From NCBI GenBank assembly GCA_965370365.1, contig CBDUSP010000025.1, positions 1 to 20,555 of the forward strand: DNA of 20,555 bases. Direction: 5' to 3'. Of this stretch, positions 1 through 7,622 are shown one piece after another. Source of the DNA: DAIDHZ01 sp965370365. Its GTDB lineage: Bacteria; Chlamydiota; Chlamydiia; Chlamydiales; SM23-39. The position numbers were made by a program, and so were the translations under genes. Under the pieces are notes generated by a model, which was not told the origin of the DNA, did not search any database, and saw only the letters and a program-made list of their open reading frames with translations. Each line of letters opens with the position of its first letter. The stretch's first letter is position 1.

Positions 1-204
1 CGCTAAAGAATTCACTGATGAATACAACAAAAGATGTCTCCTTGAAGCACTTGCACAAAACCCCACCTTTTCTCAAGAGAACCTCCAAAAGGTATTGCAA
101 ATCGCTAAAGAACTCACTAGTAAATCCAACAAAAGATGTGTCCTTAAAGCACTTGCAAAAAACCCCAACTTTCCTCAAGAGAACCTCCAAGAGGTATGGC
201 AAAT
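1..204 (+). repeat. Two tandem 102-bp coding repeats
   Basis: CGCTAAAGAA at base 1 recurs as CGCTAAAGAA at base 103. The two 102-bp units differ by scattered substitutions only, with no frame-changing indel. The array probably continues to the left of the window. Near-identity at DNA level suggests recent expansion or ongoing homogenisation. Confidence 0.85.
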
Positions 205-214
205 GTTTTCTTAA
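2..214 (+). CDS. 3' end of a gene encoding a 34-residue tandem-repeat protein (5' end outside window)
   Basis: The reading frame beginning at base 2 stays open to TAA at 212-214 and gives 70 residues made of two copies of a 34-residue unit. The units are helix-rich; each carries a core such as KALAKNPNFPQENLQEV. The alanine-leucine helix, the NP turn and the xPxxxL segment recall leucine-rich-repeat-variant (LRV) style units, although those are usually about 24 residues. The repeat length of 102 bp is a multiple of three, so other frames are open too; this frame was chosen because it gives an amphipathic helical composition, whereas the next frame is a Lys/Thr-rich shadow. The protein is probably a helical-solenoid binding protein. 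Its function is unknown, and its N-terminus and any catalytic domain lie outside the window. Confidence 0.6.
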   Translation, partial: AKEFTDEYNKRCLLEALAQNPTFSQENLQKVLQIAKELTSKSNKRCVLKALAKNPNFPQENLQEVWQMFS

Positions 215-220
215 GACCTC

Positions 221-249
221 TTGAAAATAGACTCTTTTTTTCATACACT
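221..249 (+). promoter_or_regulatory. Candidate sigma-70-type promoter of the truncated htrA
   Basis: TTGAAA at 221-226 and TACACT at 244-249 are separated by 17 bp, matching 5/6 and 4/6 of the consensus hexamers. The start codon of the htrA remnant follows at 279, with GAGGT at 269-273 as a possible ribosome binding site. This was found by eye only. Confidence 0.4.
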
Positions 250-278
250 TGCCTGTCTGTGATAACTGAGGTAATTGA

Positions 279-518
279 ATGAAAAAAGCTCTGTTTTTTA
301 TTTGTGTCGGACTTCTTACACTTGAAGCAAAAAACACACCAAGCGCTGGTGTAAATCTCCTTGAACAAACTTCCTTAGCCTTCACACATATTGCAGACAA
401 AGCAATGCCCGCAACGGTCTTTATTAAAACACAGGTTTCTCAGAAAAACTCCGATTCTTTCAGCTCGCAGGAAGAAGAGCTTTTTCGCAGATTCTTTGGT
501 CGAATAGCTGGCGAATGA
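279..518 (+). pseudogene. htrA: N-terminal remnant of an HtrA/DegP-type periplasmic serine protease
   Basis: The 79-residue product starts with a signal-peptide-like stretch (MKKALFFICVGLLTLEA). It continues with segments typical of the region between the signal peptide and protease domain of HtrA/DegP: FTHIADKAMPATVFIKTQ, resembling the chlamydial HtrA stretch that ends in a P-x-V-V-Y-I type strand, and EEELFRRFFG, matching the usual (D/E)xFFxRFFG. Immediately after FFG the sequence enters a dispersed repeat (494-536), which supplies four residues and the TGA stop. Nothing of the His-Asp-Ser protease domain or the PDZ domains follows in 519-652. Full-length HtrA is about 480-500 residues, so about five sixths is missing. 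The remnant could at most be secreted as a short peptide; loss of function is the simplest reading. An intact copy presumably exists elsewhere. Confidence 0.75.
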
Positions 519-536
519 GTTGTTCAGTGGTTCCTT
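494..536 (+). repeat. Solo end of dispersed repeat family (copy R1)
   Basis: The segment CTGGCGAATGAGTTGTTCAG and its flanks match the right end of the element at 17101-17250 almost base for base, starting about CTTTGG and running to GGTTCCTT. The left part of an element is absent, and htrA coding sequence is joined directly to it. The remaining stretch 537-617 holds nothing I can recognise. Confidence 0.75.
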
Positions 537-617
537 AAAAGATCTTGGAAACAAAAAGCACATCATTTTAATTGCGCGTCACCAGAACCACCAAATATAT
601 TATACAATTAAATTGAA

Positions 618-646
618 TTGACTAAATCCACATTAATCACTATATT
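618..646 (+). promoter_or_regulatory. Promoter of the PP2C phosphatase gene, predicting a leaderless mRNA
   Basis: TTGACT (618-623, 5/6 match) and TATATT (641-646, 5/6 match) are spaced by exactly 17 bp. A start site 7 bp after the -10 box falls on base 653, the A of the ATG. No Shine-Dalgarno sequence is visible before that ATG, which agrees with a leaderless transcript. Confidence 0.55.
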
Positions 647-652
647 GTAGCC

Positions 653-1795
653 ATGGAAATAGAAGACTCTCACACCCAATGGCAAGATCCTCCTACAATA
701 AGCGCAAGGCACGAACCTGGGCTTTCTGAGTGGGCAATCAATGCAGGGGCTTCTGTGATAGAAGGGATCGCTAATGCCTTCTTTGGGCCAAATCCTGTTT
801 CATTAACTCCAGTTCCGTGGAGGAGTGAAGTTCCTCCAGAAAAAGCCTTAGAAAAGATGATTAAAAATCAAAAAAAGGCTTTAGCTGAACACTATGAAGA
901 GGCCGGGTCTCCCTTTGCAAAGCTATCCGATATAAACCTTTCTCCAGATGATTTAGTAAAAAAGAAGGCCTTTGATTTAACGTTTTCACATGACTTTGCT
1001 GATGCACAAGGACTCCGACCTACAATGGAAGATGCCCATTTTTATCTTGAAATGGAAAAAGGGATTTTGACGGGCGTTTTTGATGGCCATGGGGGAAGCG
1101 CGGTTTCTGCCTATGCAAATGCCCGTTTCCAGGAACTCTTTCCCCAAGCACTTGAAAATTTAAGCGGAAATGTACATCGCGCCTTTGAAACAGTCATTCA
1201 CCAAATTCATGAGGAAGTGGCTAACAATTCCGGCTGGGATCATATTGGAACAACTGCTGTTGTCTGCTATATTGACACTGCAACACACCAAATTTTCACA
1301 GCAACTTTGGGAGATAGCGAAGCAAATATCTATCGTAAAGATACCCAAGGAAACGTGGTTTCGATTCCCCTCTCCTGTATCCGAGACTGGCTCAGCGAAA
1401 AGGATCTAAATCGATTATATGAGGTCTATGGACATGATGTGGTCGACGCACGGATAGAAAAAGTTGGGGGACAAGCAAAACTTCTGCGCTCACATCTAGC
1501 TTGGGGAGTAAATATCGCTAGAGCAATTGGCGATGTTGCAAATACTGGCGATGAGAAGAACCCTCTTGTCATCCATAAGCCAAAAATCACAGTGAATCAA
1601 CTGCAGCTCGGGGATACCCTCGTTCTTGCCTGTGATGGACTCAAAGACTTTGTTTCCGAAGAAAAGATCGTCCATATCTTCGAACAGCAAACTGAGCAAA
1701 CACCCGTTGCTCATCAGTTGGTAACAGCTGCGCAAGCAGAGATGAATCTAAAAGCAAATGACAATACAACTGTTGTCGTAATACACATCTCCTAA
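653..1795 (+). CDS. PP2C-family (PPM) serine/threonine protein phosphatase
   Basis: This is a 380-residue, apparently soluble, metal-dependent protein phosphatase. The catalytic domain spans about 112-380 and shows the PPM motifs in order: RPTMED (122-127), DGHGG (144-148), GTTA (199-202), GDSE (220-223, usually GDSR), RAIGD (290-294), ACDG (326-329) and DN (370-371). The metal-binding aspartates are present, so activity is expected. The first 110 residues are an extension with no motif I recognise. In Chlamydiae, PP2C enzymes counter Hanks-type Ser/Thr kinases; an extended form like this might instead act on host proteins, but that is inference. The gene is monocistronic with its own promoter. 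Its stop codon overlaps that of the convergent protease gene. The first ATG is used because the promoter points at it; no ribosome binding site supports it. Confidence 0.9.
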   Translation: MEIEDSHTQWQDPPTISARHEPGLSEWAINAGASVIEGIANAFFGPNPVSLTPVPWRSEVPPEKALEKMIKNQKKALAEHYEEAGSPFAKLSDINLSPDDLVKKKAFDLTFSHDFADAQGLRPTMEDAHFYLEMEKGILTGVFDGHGGSAVSAYANARFQELFPQALENLSGNVHRAFETVIHQIHEEVANNSGWDHIGTTAVVCYIDTATHQIFTATLGDSEANIYRKDTQGNVVSIPLSCIRDWLSEKDLNRLYEVYGHDVVDARIEKVGGQAKLLRSHLAWGVNIARAIGDVANTGDEKNPLVIHKPKITVNQLQLGDTLVLACDGLKDFVSEEKIVHIFEQQTEQTPVAHQLVTAAQAEMNLKANDNTTVVVIHIS

Positions 1796-2937
1796 TCCTT
1801 TTTTCCCAGCTTGTCTACAAACCCATCAAATTCAGGAATCCCTTTAAGCGCTGCAAAGCACTCTTCTGATAGAATTTTTTCAAGACCGAGACCGCCGTAG
1901 CCCCAGGCGCTTTGAAGCCATCCTCCCGCTTTTTTAGCCTCTTTTAAATGCGCAAATGCCCGCGCATTGTTAAGCGCCATTTCCTTCGTTGGCGCAACCT
2001 GATAGCTCTCTCTTGAGAGTTTTGCAACAAGCGCGTGGTCTTGATGCTCTGCTGCAAGCTTATGTAAAAGACATTTCGTATCATCTGCTAAATGATCTTG
2101 CCACGGCATTAGTAAATCGTAGGCCTCATCTTTTTTTCCCTCAGCACTGAGAAGTAGAGCTAAATACTGAGCAGCTGTTGATCCTAAAACGCCTGCTTTT
2201 GTTTTTTCACAAACCTTTTGAAAGAGCTCTTTTGCTTCCTGTTTTTTCCCCTCTTGAAGGGCCCTTTCTCCCTGCATCAAAAGTTTTCGCGTCTCTTCAT
2301 CTCGATCACTTCCCGTCGCAATCCGACTTTTTCTCCAAAGATCAAAACTTTGAAAGGCAAATAAAAAGAAAAGAGCCCCTGCAAGAAAAGCTCGCATCAT
2401 GAAAAAAGTAAACGAAAAAAGAGCCGCGGTGATCGCTCCGATAAGAAGAGAGGCTTTGAAGCCCCGAATCCCAAAGTTTGCCTCCAAGACAATCCTTAAA
2501 AGCTGTCCGCCATCAAGCGGCTGAATCGGAAGAAGATTGACCACCGTCCAAAAAAGATTAGCAAGCTTCGTAATCTGCAAAATGGTCGTAACGACAGGCG
2601 ACCAGCTAAATCTTAAAAGAAAAGCCGCCCCCAAAAACAGAAAAAACCCAAAAAGGGGCCCGTTAAAGACAATGATAAATTGCTGCCAAAATTTGAGTTT
2701 TGGCCCCTCATATGAGGTCACCCCTCCGAGAGCAACTAATTGAATCTTTGCCTTTTGCTTGAAAAATACCGAAGTGAGGGCATGCCCAAACTCATGGATG
2801 AGGACAGACACAAAAATGATTCCCACCCAAATGACAATCCCGAGAAAAGAGTTCGAGTTAATCCAGCCAATAAATCCAGCAAGAAGCCAAAAAAAAGGAT
2901 GGATGAAAATTGGGATGCGCCCTGGAATCTGTATCAT
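1792..2937 (-). CDS. M50-family site-2-type membrane metalloprotease with C-terminal TPR-like region
   Basis: This 381-residue polytopic inner-membrane protein has HEFGH (48-52) as the zinc-binding HExxH motif within a hydrophobic segment, and NLLPIQPLDGG (134-144), which supplies the third ligand Asp142. Together these define the intramembrane S2P-like group (SpoIVFB-like arrangement). Hydrophobic segments lie near 13-26, 31-52, 87-110, 120-136 and 164-199. There is no PDZ domain, so it is not RseP. From about 210 to 381 the protein is soluble and helical, with TPR-like units (QEGKKQEAKELFQKV, AEGKKDEAYDLL), perhaps for substrate recognition on the cytoplasmic side. The ATG is well supported by AAGGAG (bases 2944-2949, minus strand) six bases upstream. 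The gene diverges from ftsY and converges on the phosphatase gene. The substrate is unknown. Confidence 0.88.
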   Translation of the reverse strand: MIQIPGRIPIFIHPFFWLLAGFIGWINSNSFLGIVIWVGIIFVSVLIHEFGHALTSVFFKQKAKIQLVALGGVTSYEGPKLKFWQQFIIVFNGPLFGFFLFLGAAFLLRFSWSPVVTTILQITKLANLFWTVVNLLPIQPLDGGQLLRIVLEANFGIRGFKASLLIGAITAALFSFTFFMMRAFLAGALFFLFAFQSFDLWRKSRIATGSDRDEETRKLLMQGERALQEGKKQEAKELFQKVCEKTKAGVLGSTAAQYLALLLSAEGKKDEAYDLLMPWQDHLADDTKCLLHKLAAEHQDHALVAKLSRESYQVAPTKEMALNNARAFAHLKEAKKAGGWLQSAWGYGGLGLEKILSEECFAALKGIPEFDGFVDKLGKKD

Positions 2938-2981
2938 TCTAAACTCCTTATCTGATAAACTCTCTTTTCCGGTAAACAGGT

Positions 2982-3866
2982 ATGTTTAAGTTTGTCAAAA
3001 AAATCTTCTCTAAAATGGGATCAGGCCTCGGGTCCAAAATCCAGGCTCTTTTTTCCCGGGGTGTTGATGAGTCCACCTATACTCATCTCGAACAACTCCT
3101 CTATGAAGCAGATCTAGGTCCCTCCATTGCCGTAGATCTCGTCGAAAAACTCCGCATTTTCTTAAGAAAAAAAACCGTAGAGGATGCACTTGGATTTCTT
3201 AAAGAGGAACTCGCAAAATTCTTTACCCCCTCTCTTCCTGTCGAAATGCACTCCCCTCATGTCATTTTGGTTGTCGGTGTCAACGGAAGTGGGAAAACAA
3301 CAAGTATCGCAAAACTGAGTCTCCATTACAAGAAAATGGGGAAAAAAGTGCTGATCGCTGCAGGAGATACGTTTCGCGCAGCGGCTGTTGAACAGCTCCA
3401 AACATGGGCAGACAAAATCGACGTTCCCCTTGTTAAATCAACCCAAGGCGGCGATGCATCAGCCGTTGCTTTTGACGCCCTAAAAGCCGCAACAGCAAGA
3501 GGGATTGATGTCGTTTTGATCGACACAGCTGGTAGACTTCAAAACAAGGAGGATCTCATGCAGGAACTTGCAAAGATACGCAGAGTCTTGCAAAAGCAGA
3601 TGCCCGATTCTCCGCACGAAACGCTTCTTGTTCTCGATGCAACAACAGGCCAAAATGCGATCGATCAAGCAACAACCTTCCACAAATTTTGCCCCATAAC
3701 TGGAATCGTTCTTACAAAACTCGATGGCTCTGCAAAAGGGGGCATCGCTGTTCCCATTCAAAAAGAACTCGGTATTCCTATTTGTTGGGTGGGTCTTGGG
3801 GAAGGAGAAGACGACCTTATTCCTTTTGATCTGAACAGTTATCTAGACGCTCTTCTTGCGCCATAA
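2982..3866 (+). CDS. ftsY: Signal recognition particle receptor FtsY
   Basis: FtsY is the SRP GTPase receptor that docks ribosome-SRP complexes at the inner membrane for co-translational insertion through SecYEG. The 294 residues comprise an N domain (about 1-90) and a G domain. G-domain motifs are G1 GVNGSGKTT (99-107), DTFRAAA (129-135), DTAGR (181-185), TKLDG (245-249) and the closing GLGEGEDDLIPFD. The last distinguishes FtsY from Ffh, as does the absence of an M domain. The acidic A domain of E. coli FtsY is missing; a short basic, hydrophobic N-terminus (MFKFVKKIFS) may mediate membrane contact. It diverges from the M50 protease gene with 44 bp between, and is followed after 44 bp by a gene of unknown function. 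The ribosome binding site is weak (ACAGG). Confidence 0.95.
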   Translation: MFKFVKKIFSKMGSGLGSKIQALFSRGVDESTYTHLEQLLYEADLGPSIAVDLVEKLRIFLRKKTVEDALGFLKEELAKFFTPSLPVEMHSPHVILVVGVNGSGKTTSIAKLSLHYKKMGKKVLIAAGDTFRAAAVEQLQTWADKIDVPLVKSTQGGDASAVAFDALKAATARGIDVVLIDTAGRLQNKEDLMQELAKIRRVLQKQMPDSPHETLLVLDATTGQNAIDQATTFHKFCPITGIVLTKLDGSAKGGIAVPIQKELGIPICWVGLGEGEDDLIPFDLNSYLDALLAP

Positions 3867-3910
3867 GAAACAATCTGCTAGCATTTTTTCTTTTTTTACG
3901 TAAGATTCTA

Positions 3911-4582
3911 ATGATAGAACAAGACCCCTGGATTCAGTTTCCTCGCCACCTCAACCCCCCAACGATCCGTTCGTTAAGCCTGTTGTTCATTCTTCAAGAA
4001 TTTTCCGAAAGGATCGAACAGGTTCAAAGACTTGAAGAACTTCAAGGCAAATCCCCAGAACTTCAAGCACTAGAGCTTTGCTCTTTTTTTTCTCTAAATA
4101 AGCCGTATCCAAACGCGTTAATCTTTCCGAACAAACTTTGCTTTTATTGCGACATCTTGCTACAAGCCTCTAGAATTGGGGATAGCCCCTTATTAGACGA
4201 GTTAAGTAGAATGAGCACTTTTATTTTAGAAACCAGATCTTCTTTATACCCAGAGAACGAAGGCCTCAACCCTTCCTTTTTTCAGGAATTTCGCGGAAAA
4301 ATGAGCTCCATTTTCTCCTTGCTTCTTCCGTTTCTCTATGAAATCAGATCAGATGAAAATGTGCTTGTTAAACTCCTTGAGCTAAGAAACATCCTTGAAT
4401 GCGCTTTAGGCCTTGGCACGATCGAGTCGGTTTTGCGCAGCTTTTTCCCGGATGGACACACGCATCTACGAACGCTCATCCTTGAAGGTCTAACAAGAAG
4501 AGGTTTTATCCCGTTTCTCTCTGAAAAAGAGCCTTTAATTGATGCGATCGAATGGGAAACTGTATGCCTTACCAAGACCTGA
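3911..4582 (+). CDS. Unrecognised helical protein upstream of priA
   Basis: The product has 223 residues, no signal peptide, no clear membrane segment, and is rich in leucine-containing amphipathic helices (for example LLELRNILECALGLGTIESVL near 160). I do not recognise a family. It starts 44 bp after ftsY, and its 3' end overlaps the next gene, which overlaps priA in turn, so the three are probably translationally coupled. This placement suggests a conserved chlamydial core protein, possibly linked to replication restart or division, but nothing in the sequence shows that. The start at 3911 is preceded by the weak purine stretch GTAAGA. Confidence 0.75.
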   Translation: MIEQDPWIQFPRHLNPPTIRSLSLLFILQEFSERIEQVQRLEELQGKSPELQALELCSFFSLNKPYPNALIFPNKLCFYCDILLQASRIGDSPLLDELSRMSTFILETRSSLYPENEGLNPSFFQEFRGKMSSIFSLLLPFLYEIRSDENVLVKLLELRNILECALGLGTIESVLRSFFPDGHTHLRTLILEGLTRRGFIPFLSEKEPLIDAIEWETVCLTKT

Positions 4583-5310
4583 TCAGAGAAACACGCCAAC
4601 TTCTGTCTGTTGAGTCTGTCATTCTAGCTTCTCCCGAAGATGCCACGTACTTTCGCTCCCTTGTAAAAACAAAACCTGCCCCTCGAATCGTTGTTCCTTC
4701 CCCGCCTCCAAAACAAGAACCTATTCAATTTCCTAAAAAGCAAGAAGAACCACTCCCTGTAGAGACAACTCCAGAGCCTGTCCAATGGCAAAAAAAAGAG
4801 AAGATAAAGACAGAATCTTTAAGCTTTGCTCCTTTAAAAGCTTTATTCAAAAAGGTCTTTCCTAAAACGTCCATTCTTGATGAAATTCCCAATGATACAA
4901 TGGCAAAAAAAATTGCAAATCGCTGGAAAACAAAAAATCAAGTGGCGCCGATTTCGATTCTCTATACTCATGAGCCCACAAAACAAAATGACCTCCTCAA
5001 GCAAATCGTAAAAGCAATCGATATTCACTTTGGACCAGCAAACTTAATCAATGCAGAGACCATCGAGAAAGAAAATCAGTGGGATGCCTTCTTATCAAGT
5101 GGAGAGCTAAAACTTGTCATCGCGTGTGATTACACTCTCTGGCAGTTGCATGGTCTTATGGCCCATTACAAAGAGATTCCTGCCAAGCAAACGAGAACAT
5201 TGAAAGATGTGCCCCTTTTCCTTCTTCCCGACTTATCTCTCTATTTAAAAGACCCCCTTCTTAAACGCTCCCTTTGGAAAGCCCTCTGTAAAATATGTCC
5301 CTCTACGTAG
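4564..5310 (+). CDS. Unrecognised protein with Pro-rich linker, overlapping priA
   Basis: The product has 248 residues from the ATG at 4564 (MPYQDLIRETRQLL), chosen because GGGA lies six bases upstream; an in-frame ATG at 4552 would add four residues. There is a short N-terminal helical region, then a Pro/Lys/Glu-rich, presumably disordered linker (about 40-90), then an alpha/beta C-terminal domain from about 100 with strand-like stretches (ISILYTHEP, LKLVIACDYTLW). The ending LFLLPDLSLYLKDPLLKRSL vaguely recalls the C-terminal xPSxxLxxPxLKRxxW segment of family-4/5 uracil-DNA glycosylases, but the catalytic motifs of those enzymes are not visible, so I do not call it one. The gene overlaps the preceding gene by 19 bp and priA by 16 bp, arguing for coupled expression and perhaps a DNA-related role. 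Confidence 0.72.
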   Translation: MPYQDLIRETRQLLSVESVILASPEDATYFRSLVKTKPAPRIVVPSPPPKQEPIQFPKKQEEPLPVETTPEPVQWQKKEKIKTESLSFAPLKALFKKVFPKTSILDEIPNDTMAKKIANRWKTKNQVAPISILYTHEPTKQNDLLKQIVKAIDIHFGPANLINAETIEKENQWDAFLSSGELKLVIACDYTLWQLHGLMAHYKEIPAKQTRTLKDVPLFLLPDLSLYLKDPLLKRSLWKALCKICPST

Positions 5311-7496
5311 CTGTCTATCTCGATCAAAATCTTGCAAGGCCTTTGGATTATGCGGTTCCAAAAGAGCTCGCAAAAAAAGTCCAAGTAGGAATGCGCGTTG
5401 AAGTCCCTCTAAAAACAAAAACAGCAAAAGGGACAATCGCGTTTATTAAACGATCATCTAAATTCCCTGAAGTACGCTCCATCTTAAAAATCCTCTCAAT
5501 GCAGACAGAATTCTCGAAAGAGCAATGGCAGCTTGCCGAGTGGATGGCCCATTATTACGCAGCGAGCATGCAAAAGGTTTTAAGATGCTTTATTCCCCCA
5601 AATATCCGGAAAGAGACCAAAGCACAAACAAGGACGTTTTTATCATTAACAAAAAGCCATAAAGAGACGCTTACTGCCTGTCAAAATTTGCGGACAAAAT
5701 CTCCCAAACAGGCGGATATCCTCGACCTTCTCCTCAACCATCCCAAAGGGGTTTTCTTATCTACAATTAAGACTGAAGTGTCCATGAGCTCCATCAAAAC
5801 GCTCATCGAAAAAAAATGGATTGGATCCAGCCAAGTTGCATCTCACAATGAACATCTTCTTGAAGATGAGTTTTTTCAAACAAGCCATAAAAAGCTCAAT
5901 GCCGAGCAAAAAAAGACCCTTGAATCTCTTGAGAGCTCTCTTGAAAAAGAGACATTTTCTTCACATCTCATCCATGGAATTACAGGAAGCGGCAAAACAG
6001 AAGTATATCTTCAAGCAATCGCAAAAGCTTTGGAGTTAAACAAAAGTGTGATTCTGCTCGTTCCTGAAATCGCTCTTACCTCGCAAACAATCGAGCGATT
6101 TCGCGCCCGTTTTTCTGAAAAAATCGCGATCCTCCACCACAGAAGAAGCCTTGGAGAAAGGACCTCTTCATGGGAAGATCTAAAGTCCGGCAAAATCCGC
6201 ATTGCAATCGGCGCAAGATCTGCCATCTTTTGTCCCATTCAAAACCTTGGGCTCATCATCGTCGATGAAGAACATGATAGCTCTTATAAGCAAACAGATG
6301 AATCGCCCTGCTACCAAGCAAGGGATATCGCCGTCATGAGAGCGCACTTTGAAAAATGCACGGTCGTGCTTGGAAGTGCAACGCCCTCTCTCGAGTCGCG
6401 CTATAATGCGGAGATTGGCAAGTACCAACTCCATACCCTTCGATCAAGGGCGACAAAAGCCAATCTTTCAAAAATCCATATCATCGACATGAAGCAAGCG
6501 CTCGATAAAAATGGAGGGTTTACCCACTTTTCCCAAGAACTTCTCGATTCCATGAAAGAGCGGATTGAAAAAGGAGAGCAAACACTCCTCCTTCTCAACA
6601 AAAGAGGCTATCATCGTATGCAGCTCTGCTCTGAGTGCAGATCGCCCATAAAATGCCCCCATTGCGATCTATCGCTAACATTCCATAAAGGAGCGAACTC
6701 TCTTAAATGCCATTTTTGTGACTACGCCTTGCCTCCCTTTCGGAACTGCCCTAACTGCCAAGGAGAAGGATCTCTTGAGTTTAAAGGGTTTGGAACCGAA
6801 CACGTAGAGAGATCGCTTCAAGCCATTTTGCCAGGAGTTAGGACTCTCCGCATGGACAGAGACACGACGACAAAGAAAGATAGTCACGAAGAGCTTTTTA
6901 AGCAGTTTCGATCGCATAAAGCAGACGTTTTGATCGGAACACAGATGATCGCAAAAGGGTTTCATTTTCCGTCCGTCACCCTGGTGGGAGTTTTAAATAT
7001 CGACGCCTCTCTTACGATCCCTGATTTTCGCTCTCCCGAGAATGCATTTCAACTTCTCATCCAAGTTGCGGGAAGGGCTGGACGAGAAGAGCTTCCAGGA
7101 GAGGTTTTTTTACAAACCTTTATGCCAGAACATCCTTTGATCGCTCTTGCAAAAACGCAGGACTATAATGCTTTTTACCAAAAAGAAATCGAAGAGAGAA
7201 AGTCCTTTGGCTACCCTCCTTTTTGTCACTTAGCAAAACTTGTTTTTTCTTCAAAAGATCCTGGGAAAGCAAAACAAATGGCAGAAGATACGCGAGCATC
7301 TCTTCAAAAAGAGCTCGGGAAGGTGGCGCAACTCTTTCCCGTATCTCCCGGAGGACATCCAAAAATTAAGGACCTGTATCGGTTCCAATTTCTCATTAAA
7401 GCGCCAAACATTGGTCAGATCGCATACGCTTTAAACAAAATCCCCCCATCACCTTTTGTAAAAATCGATGTAGATCCTCTTTCCACTTTTTTCTAA
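5295..7496 (+). CDS. priA: Primosomal replication-restart helicase PriA
   Basis: PriA is a 3'-to-5' superfamily-2 DNA helicase that recognises stalled or D-loop forks and starts replisome reloading. The 733 residues match the usual length. An N-terminal DNA-binding domain (about 1-105) includes the typical opening YVAVYLDQNLARPLDY. Walker A is GITGSGKTEVY (from residue 228) and Walker B is DEEH (324-327), followed by SYKQ. An insertion carries eight zinc-binding cysteines as four CxxC pairs: 445/448, 454/457, 472/475 and 485/488. Motif V/VI is represented by GTQMIAKGFHFP and QVAGRAGRE. All key residues are present. It is the last gene of a tight overlapping run; the ATG at 5295 lies inside the preceding gene. 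No strong terminator follows. Confidence 0.97.
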   Translation: MSLYVAVYLDQNLARPLDYAVPKELAKKVQVGMRVEVPLKTKTAKGTIAFIKRSSKFPEVRSILKILSMQTEFSKEQWQLAEWMAHYYAASMQKVLRCFIPPNIRKETKAQTRTFLSLTKSHKETLTACQNLRTKSPKQADILDLLLNHPKGVFLSTIKTEVSMSSIKTLIEKKWIGSSQVASHNEHLLEDEFFQTSHKKLNAEQKKTLESLESSLEKETFSSHLIHGITGSGKTEVYLQAIAKALELNKSVILLVPEIALTSQTIERFRARFSEKIAILHHRRSLGERTSSWEDLKSGKIRIAIGARSAIFCPIQNLGLIIVDEEHDSSYKQTDESPCYQARDIAVMRAHFEKCTVVLGSATPSLESRYNAEIGKYQLHTLRSRATKANLSKIHIIDMKQALDKNGGFTHFSQELLDSMKERIEKGEQTLLLLNKRGYHRMQLCSECRSPIKCPHCDLSLTFHKGANSLKCHFCDYALPPFRNCPNCQGEGSLEFKGFGTEHVERSLQAILPGVRTLRMDRDTTTKKDSHEELFKQFRSHKADVLIGTQMIAKGFHFPSVTLVGVLNIDASLTIPDFRSPENAFQLLIQVAGRAGREELPGEVFLQTFMPEHPLIALAKTQDYNAFYQKEIEERKSFGYPPFCHLAKLVFSSKDPGKAKQMAEDTRASLQKELGKVAQLFPVSPGGHPKIKDLYRFQFLIKAPNIGQIAYALNKIPPSPFVKIDVDPLSTFF

Positions 7497-7550
7497 GGAC
7501 TGACAAGCTTCTCAACCTTGAATTTCGACGAGTCAATATCTATTTTTTAT

Positions 7551-7578
7551 TTGACATGAACTAGTTTTTCGCTTTAAA
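7551..7578 (+). promoter_or_regulatory. Candidate promoter of the small accessory gene at 7623
   Basis: A perfect TTGACA at 7551-7556 is followed 16 bp later by TTTAAA (7573-7578), a 4/6 match to the -10 box. A strong ribosome binding site, AAGGAG (7612-7617), lies five bases before the ATG at 7623. Confidence 0.45.
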
Positions 7579-7622
7579 AGTATCTCCTAAACAAAGCGTT
7601 GTTTAAAATTTAAGGAGAACCG

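Noticed and set aside
18..224. An open frame rich in Lys and Thr overlapping the tandem repeats.
   Set aside because: The 102-bp period keeps all frames repeating and open; the frame starting at base 2 gives a coherent helical repeat protein, so this one is a shadow.
3867..3910. TGCTAGCA followed by a T-run after ftsY as a rho-independent terminator.
   Set aside because: The palindrome has no room for a loop and the stem is too short to support termination.
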